64,000 nucleotides of DNA from Nocardioides zhouii (lineage in GTDB: Bacteria > Actinomycetota > Actinomycetes > Propionibacteriales > Nocardioidaceae): the NCBI RefSeq assembly GCF_004137345.1, contig NZ_SDWV01000019.1, positions 1-64,000 of the forward strand. The letters run 5' to 3'. The position numbers were made by a program, and so were the translations under genes. Shown piece by piece: positions 1 to 10,344 of this stretch; within the stretch, counting starts at the first letter, position 1, and each line of letters starts with the position of its first letter. The notes under the pieces were generated by a model. That model did no database searches. It was given only the letters and a program-made list of their open reading frames with translations, and was not told where the DNA came from.

Positions 1-91
1 ATCGCTGAGCACCGCCATCCGCGTCATGGGCCCAGCATCAAGCCCGAACCACGCTCAACATTGGAGACACGCCCTAGCTGCCCGAACTCGT

Positions 92-136
92 AGTGCGGTG
101 TCTGCGGTTCGGCATCCGAACCACAGACACCGCACT
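92..136. repeat. GTGCGGTG-family hairpin, copy 1 (also likely terminator)
   Basis: A near-perfect hairpin: a 13-bp outer stem (92-104 with 124-136), a single mismatch, a 7-bp inner stem (GGTTCGG 106-112 with CCGAACC 116-122) and a 3-nt loop. It begins one base past the stop of the minus-strand gene at 138, so it is well placed to end that transcript. Two more elements with the same plan (GTGCGGTG outer core, GGTKCGG inner core, 3-nt loop) flank the gene at 25643-26608. Repeat membership is my reading of the aligned sequences. Confidence 0.7.
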
Positions 137-137
137 G

Positions 138-944
138 TCAGCGGAGGACCAGCTGCGGGAGCGCCTCGACGATCGCCAGGTCTGACTCGGCGCCGTTGAT
201 CCAGATCGTCGACGGGATCTGCTCCGGTGCGCCCCCGCCGACCGTGAAGCTCGCGTCGCCGTACTGCGTGTCCACGCTGACGGTGACCTGGTCGGTCCGC
301 TCGTAGACGTGGGACACGTCGAGGTCGGGGTAGGGCGCGCCCGGGCTCGTCGTGGTCACCGTGGTGCCGTCACCGAAGTGCCACCTGTACGCGATGGGGC
401 GGGCGCTGATCACGACATCCGACCGCACCAGCGTCACCGCGATATTCGTGAGGTCGGTGTTGGTCGTGTAGAAGTTCGTGTCCAGGTTGACCAGGGTCCT
501 GCCTCCCGGCGGCTGCACTACGAGCTCGGAGGCGGGCCAGTCGAGGATCTCGAACGCCTTGAGGACGAGCACACGGATAGGCGGCGGGTCGCCGATCTTA
601 GCCTCCTCGTCCGCCGTGAGGCAGGCCGTGCCGACGACCTCCCCGTCGCGGTAGAGCGTGTAGCGCGTGCCGGGGACGCCGGCTGCCGTCGTGCACTCCT
701 GAGGATTGAAGCAGACGCCTTCGGGTGTGCGGCTGTCGTCCTTGCAGAGCTGGCGGACGGTCCAGGTGGAGGTGGGGTACAGGGCCTTCATCTCTTCGAC
801 TTGGGCAGCCGACCTATCCACGCACTCCTCGACCACCTCGCCCACCTCGGCTTGAACACCGCACTGAGCCAGGGCAGGTGGGCCAACGATGATCGTCAGG
901 CTTGCGACCAGCGCCACGCAGGTGGCCTTGGCGAGCCGCCTCAT
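138..944 (-). CDS. secreted protein with PKD-like domain, unknown function
   Basis: 268 residues. An N-terminal Sec signal peptide is evident (RR near the start, hydrophobic core, cleavage near ALAQC), so the protein is probably exported. Six cysteines lie in the first 115 residues. Around residues 185-235 a stretch with YRWHFGDGT and SHVYERTDQVTVSV matches the PKD/Ig-like fold of extracellular adhesion proteins. The start codon overlaps the stop of the upstream lipoprotein gene as ATGA, so the two are translationally coupled. I do not recognise a specific function; cell-surface or extracellular binding is an inference from the signal peptide and the PKD-like segment. Confidence 0.75.
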   Translation of the reverse strand: MRRLAKATCVALVASLTIIVGPPALAQCGVQAEVGEVVEECVDRSAAQVEEMKALYPTSTWTVRQLCKDDSRTPEGVCFNPQECTTAAGVPGTRYTLYRDGEVVGTACLTADEEAKIGDPPPIRVLVLKAFEILDWPASELVVQPPGGRTLVNLDTNFYTTNTDLTNIAVTLVRSDVVISARPIAYRWHFGDGTTVTTTSPGAPYPDLDVSHVYERTDQVTVSVDTQYGDASFTVGGGAPEQIPSTIWINGAESDLAIVEALPQLVLR

Positions 945-1462
945 CGCGGCACCTCAGCCTTCCGCGTGACCACCCACGATGCGCCTTGGCTCTCAAGAAC
1001 CAGAAGGTGCGCTCCGGGGCCACCGTCGAATGTCTTCAGCGGCCCCGACTTCGACTCCTTGTAACGGGTCGGGCTCGAGCGAACCTTCACAACGAACTCG
1101 TTGCCGCTGTCACCACGGGGTTTCACGCTCTGGATCCGCCACCCGTCCCAATTAATGAACCCGCCAGCGGCATACCAACCCTCGACCAGGTCTGCCAGAT
1201 CCGTGCATGCCTTGCAGCCGCTCGACAGCCCCCTGTAATCCGCCGTCTTGCCTGTGTTCTCCATCTCGGCCTCGATCGCGGCCCACCGTCGGATGAACTC
1301 CTCCGCACTCTCCGCCTCCGGAGTCTCCGAATCGGTCGGCGAAGGCGACGACGAACTCGTCGTCGGGTCGGGGATCTTCGGCGTGGGCTCGGGGTCGCCG
1401 GTGCACCCCGCGAGGAGGAGCGGGCCAACGACGGCGAGCGCGAGGGCGCGGCGTACGTGCAT
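941..1462 (-). CDS. predicted lipoprotein, DUF6318-like
   Basis: 173 residues from the ATG at 1462. This start was chosen over one 16 codons upstream because it directly precedes a lipoprotein signal peptide with lipobox LLAGC (Cys about residue 20) and has GGGAAGG upstream. The mature protein has a Pro/Ser/Thr-rich linker, then a domain with a CxxC pair (GCKACTDLA) and a WYAAGG motif, resembling the actinobacterial DUF6318 lipoproteins; that family name is from memory and moderately sure. It is anchored to the outer face of the membrane. It is first in a two-gene operon with the PKD-like protein (4-nt overlap). Confidence 0.7.
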   Translation of the reverse strand: MHVRRALALAVVGPLLLAGCTGDPEPTPKIPDPTTSSSSPSPTDSETPEAESAEEFIRRWAAIEAEMENTGKTADYRGLSSGCKACTDLADLVEGWYAAGGFINWDGWRIQSVKPRGDSGNEFVVKVRSSPTRYKESKSGPLKTFDGGPGAHLLVLESQGASWVVTRKAEVPR

Positions 1463-1661
1463 GAAACTGCCTTCCCGAGACAACGTCTGCACCGCTGAAA
1501 CTACCCACACGAGCTACCTGAGAAACAGTCCCTCGGCAAAGCCTGTGGAGAACTCGCGCCATGGCTGAGGGGTCTCGATACGCCCGCTCGTTCCTCGCGG
1601 GCTACTCGACCACCGACCAAAGCGTTCTCCCCGACTACGCGCTCATGGGGAGAAAATGCGC

Positions 1662-1692
1662 CGAAGGGCGGGCCCGATGGGCCCGCCCTTCG
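1662..1692 (-). terminator. rho-independent terminator of the LysM gene
   Basis: A perfect 14-bp stem (1662-1675 with 1679-1692) around a 3-nt loop lies 54 bases past the LysM gene stop on the minus strand. It is followed on that strand by GCATTTTCTCC, a short T-run. The rest of 1463-1745 shows no convincing gene. Confidence 0.85.
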
Positions 1693-1745
1693 CCTTCCCC
1701 TGGTCCATCAGCCGGGGTCGAATCGGCTGATGGAGGCCTTCGCGT

Positions 1746-2099
1746 CTAGTCGGTGAGGACCGGGACGCGGAGCTTCTGGCCGGCCGCGAGGCCGGTGGAC
1801 TCGAGGGCGTTGAGCCGCTCGATCTCGTTCATGACACCGCGGACGTCGCCGTCGGTGGCGATGTCGCTGGCGATCCCCCAGAGGGTGTCGCCGGGGGCGA
1901 CCTGGACGATCTCGGTGGGGGCCGGCTGCCCCGCCTCGCCGGTGCCGACCGCGCCGCCCGCCAGCACGAAGGCTGCGGTCAGCGCCACGAGCAGCGAGAG
2001 CATGAACACGGTCAGCCGGCCGCGACGGGTCAGACGCACCGTCGTACGGGCCGGACGTGCGAGGGGGGCAAAGGCAGGTGCAAGGCTGAGGGTGCTCAT
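1746..2099 (-). CDS. LysM membrane protein, probable SOS cell-division inhibitor (ChiZ/DivS/YneA-like)
   Basis: 117 residues. The start at 2099 is fixed by an AGGAGG site six bases upstream. Order: a cytoplasmic basic stretch, one transmembrane helix (about residues 32-52), then a LysM peptidoglycan-binding domain (VAPGDTLWGIASDIATD to LRVPVLTD). In Mycobacterium (ChiZ, next to lexA) and Corynebacterium (DivS), small proteins in the same divergent position are LexA-controlled and delay division after DNA damage; Bacillus YneA has the same TM-LysM plan. The SOS boxes shared with lexA support the same role here. The function is inferred from architecture and position, not from close sequence identity. 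Confidence 0.8.
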   Translation of the reverse strand: MSTLSLAPAFAPLARPARTTVRLTRRGRLTVFMLSLLVALTAAFVLAGGAVGTGEAGQPAPTEIVQVAPGDTLWGIASDIATDGDVRGVMNEIERLNALESTGLAAGQKLRVPVLTD

Positions 2100-2207
2100 G
2101 GTGGCCTCCTGGGGAAGTGTCAGCCGGATCGGTTCCGTTGATCTATGTCTAGAGCGAGCCACCGACAGTGGGTCTGGACCCAGCGTCGGTCTCGATCAGA
2201 CGTTCGA

Positions 2208-2223
2208 TCGAACAGGTGTACGA
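2208..2223. promoter_or_regulatory. SOS (LexA) box 1
   Basis: TCGAACAGGTGTACGA differs from the consensus TCGAAC-N4-GTTCGA at one position. It lies between the divergent LysM gene and lexA, nearer the LysM gene. Confidence 0.8.
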
Positions 2224-2226
2224 CGT

Positions 2227-2242
2227 TAGAGCACGTGTTCGA
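2227..2242. promoter_or_regulatory. degenerate SOS box or half-site
   Basis: TAGAGCACGTGTTCGA has one intact GTTCGA half; the other half carries two mismatches. It sits 3 bp from box 1, so cooperative LexA binding is possible. Confidence 0.45.
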
Positions 2243-2259
2243 ACGATGCAAGCCCTTGT

Positions 2260-2275
2260 TCGAACAAAGGTTCGG
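2260..2275. promoter_or_regulatory. SOS (LexA) box 2
   Basis: TCGAACAAAGGTTCGG differs from the consensus only in its last base. It lies in the 319-bp lexA/LysM intergenic region, which holds no gene. Confidence 0.8.
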
Positions 2276-2308
2276 CGTGTCGTACGAGCGAGATCGCGAC
2301 ACGCTGCT

Positions 2309-2324
2309 TCGAACACGTGTTTGA
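2309..2324. promoter_or_regulatory. SOS (LexA) box 3, lexA-proximal
   Basis: TCGAACACGTGTTTGA has one mismatch to the palindromic consensus and is 95 bp upstream of the lexA start, consistent with autoregulation. Confidence 0.85.
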
Positions 2325-2418
2325 TCCGAGGCCCGCACGAGGGCTACGGTGAGGCATCACGCCGTCCCACGCACCACTCCACCCACACGGGCGGCACCCG
2401 CGTCGAGAGGTTTCCACC

Positions 2419-3141
2419 ATGGCCACGTCGGACGACAGTAAAGTCATTGCGATGCCGGACGGTCCCCCGGACGCGACCGGCCTGACGCCGCGCCAGCAGC
2501 GCGTGCTCGCGACGATCAAGGACTCCATCGAGACCAAGGGCTACCCGCCCAGCATGCGGGAGATCGGCCAGGCCGTCGGCCTGACGTCGTCCTCCAGCGT
2601 CGCCCACCAGCTGCGCGTGCTCGAGGGCAAGGGCTTCCTCAAGCGCGACCCGAACCGGCCCCGCGCCCTCGAGGTCTTCCTGCCCGAGGTGATGGCGGCC
2701 CGTCGTTCGATGTCCAGCAGCGAGGAGTCGAGCGTCGACGAGACCGGCATCGGTGACTTCTCCCCGATCGCGGTCAACATCCCGGTCGTCGGCCGCATCG
2801 CCGCCGGCGGCCCGATCCTCGCCGAGGAGCAGGTCACCGACGTGTTCCCGCTGCCCAAGCAGCTCGTCGGCGACGGCACCCTCTTCCTGCTCGAGGTCTC
2901 CGGCGACTCGATGGTCGACGCGGCCATCTGCAACGGCGACTACGTCGTCATCCGCCAGGAGCAGACCGCCGAGAACGGTCAGATCGTCGCCGCGCTGATC
3001 GACGGTGAGGCGACCGTCAAGACGTTCCAGCGCAAGGACGGCCACGTCTGGCTGCTGCCGCACAACACGTCGTACGACCCGATCCCCGGCGACAACGCCA
3101 CGATCCTCGGCGTCGTCACCGCGGTGCTCCGCAGCCTCTGA
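2419..3141 (+). CDS. lexA: LexA repressor
   Basis: 240 residues. SOS-response repressor and RecA-triggered autoprotease. The N-terminal winged helix-turn-helix spans about residues 22-85 ([20 protein letters not shown], then [21 protein letters not shown]). The cleavage site Ala129-Gly130 is in RIAAGGP; the catalytic dyad is Ser164 (VSGDSMV) and Lys201 (EATVKTF). All three hallmarks are intact, so it should self-cleave. It diverges from the LysM gene across the SOS boxes and so controls both. Length is usual for actinobacteria. Confidence 0.98.
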   Translation: MATSDDSKVIAMPDGPPDATGLTPRQQRVLATIKDSIETKGYPPSMREIGQAVGLTSSSSVAHQLRVLEGKGFLKRDPNRPRALEVFLPEVMAARRSMSSSEESSVDETGIGDFSPIAVNIPVVGRIAAGGPILAEEQVTDVFPLPKQLVGDGTLFLLEVSGDSMVDAAICNGDYVVIRQEQTAENGQIVAALIDGEATVKTFQRKDGHVWLLPHNTSYDPIPGDNATILGVVTAVLRSL

Positions 3142-3147
3142 CCCCTC

Positions 3148-3179
3148 GGGGTGACCATTCGTTGAAAGGTCACCACCCC
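3148..3179 (+). terminator. possible lexA terminator
   Basis: GGGGTGACC (3148-3156) can pair with GGTCACCACCCC (3168-3179) with one bulged A and an 11-nt loop. There is no T-run. It overlaps the space just before the next start at 3197. Confidence 0.5.
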
Positions 3180-3196
3180 AGGGACACGATGGCTGC

Positions 3197-4408
3197 ATGA
3201 CCCACGAGAAGTACGACTACGTCATCGTCGGCGGAGGTGTCGCGGCCGCCAGTGCGGTCGGCGGCATCCGGTCCGGCGACACCAGCGGCACGATCGCGGT
3301 GTTCGGCTCCGAGCCCGACAAGCCGGTCTACCGGCCGGCGCTCTCCAAGGACCTCTGGCTCAAGGACGACGCGACGCTGGAGGGCAACTCGCTCGCCGGC
3401 GACCTCGACGACGACGACGCGGTCGACCTGGTCACCGACACGACCGTGACGGCGATCGACCCCGACGCGCACGTCGTACGCCTCGCAGACGGCACCAGCG
3501 TCGGCTACGGCAAGCTGCTGCTCGCGACCGGCGCCGAGCCGCGCACGCTGTCGATCGACCCGGGCCCGCGGGTCGTCTACTACCGCACCGCCGCCGACTA
3601 CGGACGACTGCGCGCGATCGCCGCGAAGGGCAGCCACGTGGCGGTCGTCGGCGGTGGCTACATCGGCTCGGAGATCGCCTCCGCGCTTGTGCAGAACGGC
3701 GTCCAGGTGACGCTCGTCCTCGACCTCGAGGACGTGCAGAAGCAGATGTTCCCGCGGGCGCTGGCCGCCAGCCTCACCAAGGCGTTCGCCGACCGCGGCG
3801 TCACCGTCGTGCACGGGTCCGTCGCCGGTGGCGAGGAAGCCGACGGCGGTGTCCGGATCCGCCTCGAGGACGGCACCGACATCGCCGCCGACGCGGCCGT
3901 GATCGGCGTCGGCGTCCTCCCCCGCACCGGGCTGGCCGAGGCCGCCGGCCTCGAGGTCGACAACGGCATCGTGGTGGACGAGCACCTGCGCACCAGCGCG
4001 CCGGACGTGTACGCCGCGGGCGACGTCGCGTCGTACCCCGACGCCCTCCTCGGGCGCCGCCGCGTCGAGCACGTCGACCACGCCGAGAAGTCCGGCGAGC
4101 TCGCCGGCAAGGTGATGGCCGGCGCCGAGGAGACCTACGACTACACGCCCTTCTTCTGGTCCGACATCCTCGACGCGGGCTACGAGGCGATCGGCGAGAC
4201 GAGCAGCAGCCTCGACATGGTCGAGGACTGGAAGGACGGCCAGGTCGGCACCGGCGTCGTCTACTACCTCAAGGCCGGCGAGGTGCGCGGCGTGCTGCTC
4301 TGGAACGTCTGGGACAGCGTCGACAAGGCGCGCGAGCTCATCAAGGAGACGCAGGCCAGCCCGCTGTCGGACGTCGAGTCGCTGCGGGGTCGGATCCCGT
4401 TCGAGTAG
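3197..4408 (+). CDS. FAD-dependent pyridine nucleotide-disulfide oxidoreductase family protein
   Basis: 403 residues. The N-terminal FAD Rossmann motif is VIVGGGVAAASAVGGI (from about residue 9), a second NAD(P)H-binding Rossmann motif VAVVGGGYIGSEIASALV lies near residue 150, and the FAD-binding VYAAGDVASYPD near 275. No CxxxxC redox disulfide is visible, so it resembles ferredoxin/rubredoxin reductases or AIF-type NADH oxidoreductases rather than disulfide reductases. It is probably a soluble electron-transfer flavoprotein. No ferredoxin gene is adjacent, so the partner is unknown. Confidence 0.85.
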   Translation: MTHEKYDYVIVGGGVAAASAVGGIRSGDTSGTIAVFGSEPDKPVYRPALSKDLWLKDDATLEGNSLAGDLDDDDAVDLVTDTTVTAIDPDAHVVRLADGTSVGYGKLLLATGAEPRTLSIDPGPRVVYYRTAADYGRLRAIAAKGSHVAVVGGGYIGSEIASALVQNGVQVTLVLDLEDVQKQMFPRALAASLTKAFADRGVTVVHGSVAGGEEADGGVRIRLEDGTDIAADAAVIGVGVLPRTGLAEAAGLEVDNGIVVDEHLRTSAPDVYAAGDVASYPDALLGRRRVEHVDHAEKSGELAGKVMAGAEETYDYTPFFWSDILDAGYEAIGETSSSLDMVEDWKDGQVGTGVVYYLKAGEVRGVLLWNVWDSVDKARELIKETQASPLSDVESLRGRIPFE

Positions 4409-4475
4409 GCATGAACGTCGGGTGAACTCCGGGACTCGGGCGTGATCTGAGGGCGGCTGCGTCGTTGAGCACCAC

Positions 4476-6149
4476 GTGACCCCTTCATCAAGCCTCTCCC
4501 GCCGAGCGGTCCTGGCCGGCGGTGCGGGCGCCGTCGCGGTGGCATCCGCCGCCGCGAGGGCCGCCGCCGCGCCCGCCCACGAGCCCTTCCAGCACGGCGT
4601 CGCCTCGGGCGACCCGCTCCCCCGCGCGGTGGTGCTGTGGACCCGCGTCACACCGACGGTCGGCGCCACGCCCGGCTCCGGGCGCGGCCCGCGCGTGACG
4701 GTCACCTGGGAGGTGGCCACCGACCGCCGGTTCCGCGACGTCGTACGCCGGGGGCGGGTGCGCACCGGCCCGGCGCGCGACCACACGGTCAAGGTGGACG
4801 CGACGCGCCTGCGCGCGGACACGGCGTACTTCTACCGTTTCACCGTGCGAGGCGAGACCAGCCCGGTCGGCCGCACGCGGACCGCACCGGCGCGGTCGTC
4901 GAGCCCCGACCGGCTGCGGTTCGGCGTGGTCTCGTGCGCCAACCTGCAGGCGGGCTGGTTCAGCGCGTACCGTCACCTCGCCGCCCGCGACGACCTCCAG
5001 GCGGTCATCCACCTGGGCGACTACCTCTACGAGTACGGCCCGGGCGAGTACGGCTACGGCCGCGCCAACACCGATGTACGGCCCCACGCGCCGGCCCACG
5101 AGATCGTGAGCCTGGCCGACTACCGCCAGCGGCACGCGCAGTACAAGACCGACCCCGACCTGCGGGCGCTGCACGCCCGACACCCGTTCATCGTGACGTG
5201 GGACGACCACGAGGTGACCAACGACCAGTGGCGGGACGGCGCGGAGAACCACCAGCCCGAGGAGGGCGACTACGCGGCACGCAAGGCGGCGGCCCACCGG
5301 GCGTACGACGAGTGGATGCCGGTGCGGATGTCCGGCACCGCCGCGACCGGCGACGGCACCCAGCTCTTCCGGACGCTCCGCTTCGGCGGGCTCGCCGAGC
5401 TCAGCATGCTCGACCTGCGCAGCCATCGCGACCAGCAGGCCGCGACGCCCGCGCCGAGTCCGGTGCCGAGTCCGGCCGGCGGCAGGGACGGCACGATCAC
5501 CGGGCGCGCGCAGCTCGACTGGCTCAAGCAGCGGCTGCGTCGCGGCGGACCGCAGTGGAAGCTCGTCGGCAACCCGGTGATGATCGCCCCGGTGACCTTC
5601 GCGCAGGTGCCGCACGACCTCGTCGACCCGGTCAACGACGTCGCCGGGCTGCTCCCCCGCGACGGCGCGCCGTACAACGTCGACCAGTGGGACGGCTACA
5701 CGACCGACCGACGCGAGCTCTTCACGCACATCCGCGACCAGGGCGTGCGCGACGTGGTCTTCCTGACCGGCGACATCCACTCCGGCTGGGCCTGCGACCT
5801 CCCGTACGACGCCGCGACGTACCCGCTCGGCGACTCGGCCGGCGTCGAGCTGGTCTGCACGTCGGTGACGTCCAACAACCTCAAGGACATCACCGGCACA
5901 CCCGCGCGCACCTCCTCGCTCGCGGTCGAGGCGGTCATCCAGACCAACAACAGGCACATCAAGTACCTCAACTTCGACGACCACGGCTACTCCGTCCTCG
6001 ACGTGACGCCGGAGCGGGTGCAGATGGACTGGTACGTCATCGGCGACCGCGCCGACCGCAACGCCGGATCATCCTGGAGCACCTCGTGGGCGACCCGGTC
6101 GGGGACCAACAAGGTCGAGGCCGTCAGCCAGCCGGTCGGGGGTGCCTGA
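4476..6149 (+). CDS. PhoD-type alkaline phosphatase/phosphodiesterase, Tat-exported
   Basis: 557 residues, GTG start. A twin-arginine signal (SLSRRAVLAGGAGA) lies in the first 35 residues, so it is exported folded. An N-terminal beta domain (HGVASGDPLPRAVVLWTRV) is followed by the PhoD metallophosphatase domain with metal-binding motifs VIHLGDYLYEYG, TWDDHEVTNDQW and LTGDIHSGW. PhoD enzymes release phosphate from phosphodiesters and teichoic acids outside the cell. The stop overlaps the next start (TGATG), so the two phosphoesterases form an operon. Phosphate-starvation control would be expected from the family, but I could not place a Pho box. Confidence 0.93.
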   Translation: MTPSSSLSRRAVLAGGAGAVAVASAAARAAAAPAHEPFQHGVASGDPLPRAVVLWTRVTPTVGATPGSGRGPRVTVTWEVATDRRFRDVVRRGRVRTGPARDHTVKVDATRLRADTAYFYRFTVRGETSPVGRTRTAPARSSSPDRLRFGVVSCANLQAGWFSAYRHLAARDDLQAVIHLGDYLYEYGPGEYGYGRANTDVRPHAPAHEIVSLADYRQRHAQYKTDPDLRALHARHPFIVTWDDHEVTNDQWRDGAENHQPEEGDYAARKAAAHRAYDEWMPVRMSGTAATGDGTQLFRTLRFGGLAELSMLDLRSHRDQQAATPAPSPVPSPAGGRDGTITGRAQLDWLKQRLRRGGPQWKLVGNPVMIAPVTFAQVPHDLVDPVNDVAGLLPRDGAPYNVDQWDGYTTDRRELFTHIRDQGVRDVVFLTGDIHSGWACDLPYDAATYPLGDSAGVELVCTSVTSNNLKDITGTPARTSSLAVEAVIQTNNRHIKYLNFDDHGYSVLDVTPERVQMDWYVIGDRADRNAGSSWSTSWATRSGTNKVEAVSQPVGGA

Positions 6150-7459
6150 TGGTTGAGTCGCCCAGGGACTCACGGGCCTGTGGCGCCTTCGAACGCGGCC
6201 GCCACGAGATCCGCACGGGCCGCCGTACGCTCCTCGCCGCGGGTGCGGCGGGCGTCGCGATCTCCAGCCTGCCCGGCGCGGCCCTCGCGGCGACCGCGCC
6301 GACACGGAAGCGCGCGTACGTCCTGGTGCTGGACGGGTGCCGGCCCGACGAGATCACACCGACGCTGATGCCCCGCACGAGCGCGCTCCGCGACGGCGGG
6401 CTGAACCATCCGCGGGCGACGTCGCTGCCGGTCATGGAGACCATCCCCAACCACGTGATGATGATGAGCGGCGTGCGGCCCGACCGCAGCGGCGTGCCGG
6501 CCAACTCGATCCTCGACCGGACGACCGGCGAGGTGCGCGACATGGATCGCGAGTCGGACATCCAGGTCCGGACCATCATCGAGCGGCTCAACCGCAACGG
6601 GCTGACCACCGGCACGGTGCTCAGCAAGGAGTACCTCTACGGCGTCTTCGGCGGGCGGGCCACCCACCGCTGGGAGCCGGCGCCGATCGTGCCGGTCTCC
6701 GGGCACGCGCCCGACGTCTTCACGATGGAGGCGGCGCTCGCGATGGTGCAGGAGCACGACCCGCACCTGGTCTTCGTCAACCTCGGCGACATCGACCGGC
6801 TCGGGCACTCCGACCTCACCGGGCCGCTCGGGCTCAAGGCCGCCCGACAGGCCGCGCTCGCGTCCACCGACGTCCAGGTCGGCCGCTTCGTCGACCTGCT
6901 CAAGTCGTCCGGGCGCTGGGAGGACTCGATGCTCGTCGTGCTCGCCGACCACTCGATGGACTGGTCGCTGCCGCACCAGCTGATCCACCTGTCGCCGGTG
7001 CTCGCGCTCGACCCGCTCCTGGGCGGGAACGTGACGATCGCCGACAACGGGGGCGCCGACCTCCTCTACTGGACCGGCGACCCCACCCGCCTCGACGCCG
7101 CCGTGGCGCGGATGATCGCGCTGTCCTCGGCCGTGCCGGGAGTCCTGTCCGCCCACGATCCGCGGGTCACGCCGTCCCTGCGCACCGGTCCGCTCGGCGG
7201 CGACGTGATCGTCTACGCCCAGGCGGGCTGGCGGTTCAGTGACCCCGACCAGTACTCCAACCCGATCCCGGGCAACCACGGCCACCCCGCGACGTCGCCG
7301 ATCCCCTTCTTCCTCGCCGGCGGCCACCGGCGGGTCCTGGGGCGTACGACGTCGTCGAGGCGCGCCGCGACCGTCGACGTGGCGCCGACCGTCGCCGACT
7401 TCTTCGGGGTCGGGGCGCCGCGGGGCGGGTACGACGGCCGGTCGCGGCTGACGCGTTGA
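6149..7459 (+). CDS. exported type I phosphodiesterase/nucleotide pyrophosphatase family protein
   Basis: 436 residues. The start ATG at 6149 overlaps the phoD-like stop. A Tat-like signal (TGRRTLLAAGAAG) ends near ALAAT. The alkaline phosphatase superfamily core is complete: metal-binding VLDGCRPDE, nucleophile Thr in METIPNHVMMMSG, NLGDIDRLGHSD, VVLADHSMDW and PGNHGHP. This is the NPP/phosphodiesterase branch, which hydrolyses nucleotides or phosphodiesters. With the neighbouring PhoD it suggests extracellular phosphate scavenging (inference). An alternative is a broad-specificity phosphonate or sulfate ester hydrolase. Confidence 0.88.
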   Translation: MVESPRDSRACGAFERGRHEIRTGRRTLLAAGAAGVAISSLPGAALAATAPTRKRAYVLVLDGCRPDEITPTLMPRTSALRDGGLNHPRATSLPVMETIPNHVMMMSGVRPDRSGVPANSILDRTTGEVRDMDRESDIQVRTIIERLNRNGLTTGTVLSKEYLYGVFGGRATHRWEPAPIVPVSGHAPDVFTMEAALAMVQEHDPHLVFVNLGDIDRLGHSDLTGPLGLKAARQAALASTDVQVGRFVDLLKSSGRWEDSMLVVLADHSMDWSLPHQLIHLSPVLALDPLLGGNVTIADNGGADLLYWTGDPTRLDAAVARMIALSSAVPGVLSAHDPRVTPSLRTGPLGGDVIVYAQAGWRFSDPDQYSNPIPGNHGHPATSPIPFFLAGGHRRVLGRTTSSRRAATVDVAPTVADFFGVGAPRGGYDGRSRLTR

Positions 7460-7484
7460 TCGGCGAGGCGGTAGCCTCGCGGCG

Positions 7485-8197
7485 ATGTCCAGCCCAGGTA
7501 GCAGCCCCGATCCGGAGGTGTTCCGCACCCGTCCCGGCAACCGGCGGCGCCTGACGCCGGACGGGCAGGACGTGCTGGACCGGCTGGCTGCGGCGGGTGA
7601 GCAGTCCGCCTGGCTCAGCCCGCTGGCGTACAACCTGACGATCAGCCACAGCCACCGGTTCGTCTGGTACCGCGTGGCCAAGGTCGCGACGCGCACGATC
7701 CGGCACCACTGCGAGACCCACGGCGTGAGCCTCGACGTCGACCACGCCATGCGGGTGCGCTATCCGCTGGCGGCGTTCGCGGACTACGTCACGTTCGCGT
7801 TCGTGCGTGACCCCCTCGACCGTTTCGTCTCGGCGTGGCAGGACAAGGTCGTGGACCACAACTACTACGGCTTCGACGTGCCGACGCTCGAGCGGATGCA
7901 GACGGTCGAGGAGTTCGCGCGGTGGACCGCGACCCACGACCTCGCCGCGGTGCCCGGCACCGACCAGCACCTGACGCTCCAGAGCCGGATGATCGACCTC
8001 AACCGGGTCGACTTCGTCGGCCGGCTGGAGACCTTCGACCGCGACTTCGCGGAGGTGTGCGAGCGGATCGGCGCGCCGGCCGGGCCGACCACCCCGAAGA
8101 ACCAGACCGCCCCCGGCGGCCGCGACCGCGCCGTCTCGGACGAGCTGCGCGAGCTGGTGGCGACGATGTACCGCCGCGACTACCAGGTCTTCGGCTA

Positions 8198-8201
<4 letters not shown>
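7485..8201 (+). CDS. sulfotransferase family protein
   Basis: 238 residues. It resembles the carbohydrate sulfotransferase (Sulfotransfer_2) family. A 5'-phosphosulfate-type loop is visible as YRVAKVATRTIR and the 3'-phosphate site as FVRDPLDRFVSAW. Such enzymes move a sulfo group from PAPS to a sugar hydroxyl; the acceptor cannot be told. No signal peptide is seen, so it is probably cytoplasmic or membrane-associated. It overlaps the convergent helicase gene by 4 nt. It follows two exported phosphoesterases with a 25-nt gap and may be cotranscribed with them. Confidence 0.8.
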
Positions 8202-10198
<1,997 letters not shown>

Positions 10199-10271
10199 CC
10201 GAGCACCTTACGGGGCAGCGCCGACACCTCGTCGTACGCCGTCCACAACCCGCCGGACCACCGGCGCACTC

Positions 10272-10312
10272 GAGCGGACCATCGTCCGCTCAACGCACGG
10301 CATGCCGTGCGT
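10272..10312. terminator. paired palindromes downstream of the 43-residue ORF
   Basis: An 8-bp stem with a 4-nt loop (10272-10291) is followed one base later by a perfect 20-bp palindrome (10293-10312, ACGCACGGCATGCCGTGCGT). The pair lies between the small minus-strand gene and the helicase start and could terminate the former. Its plan of two successive palindromes resembles the elements at 10529 and 35511. Confidence 0.6.
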
Positions 10313-10344
10313 CCAGCGTCCAGGGCGTGCGCCCAGTCCGCGGG

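Noticed and set aside
1561..1749. A 62-codon plus-strand open frame
   Set aside because: No ribosome site, and it spans a terminator hairpin that explains the sequence better.
4637..6148. A long open frame overlapping the PhoD-like gene and running into the phosphodiesterase gene
   Set aside because: Its first 500 codons are an Arg/Pro-rich frame shadow of the PhoD-like gene; only the part from 6149 shows real domains and a Tat signal.
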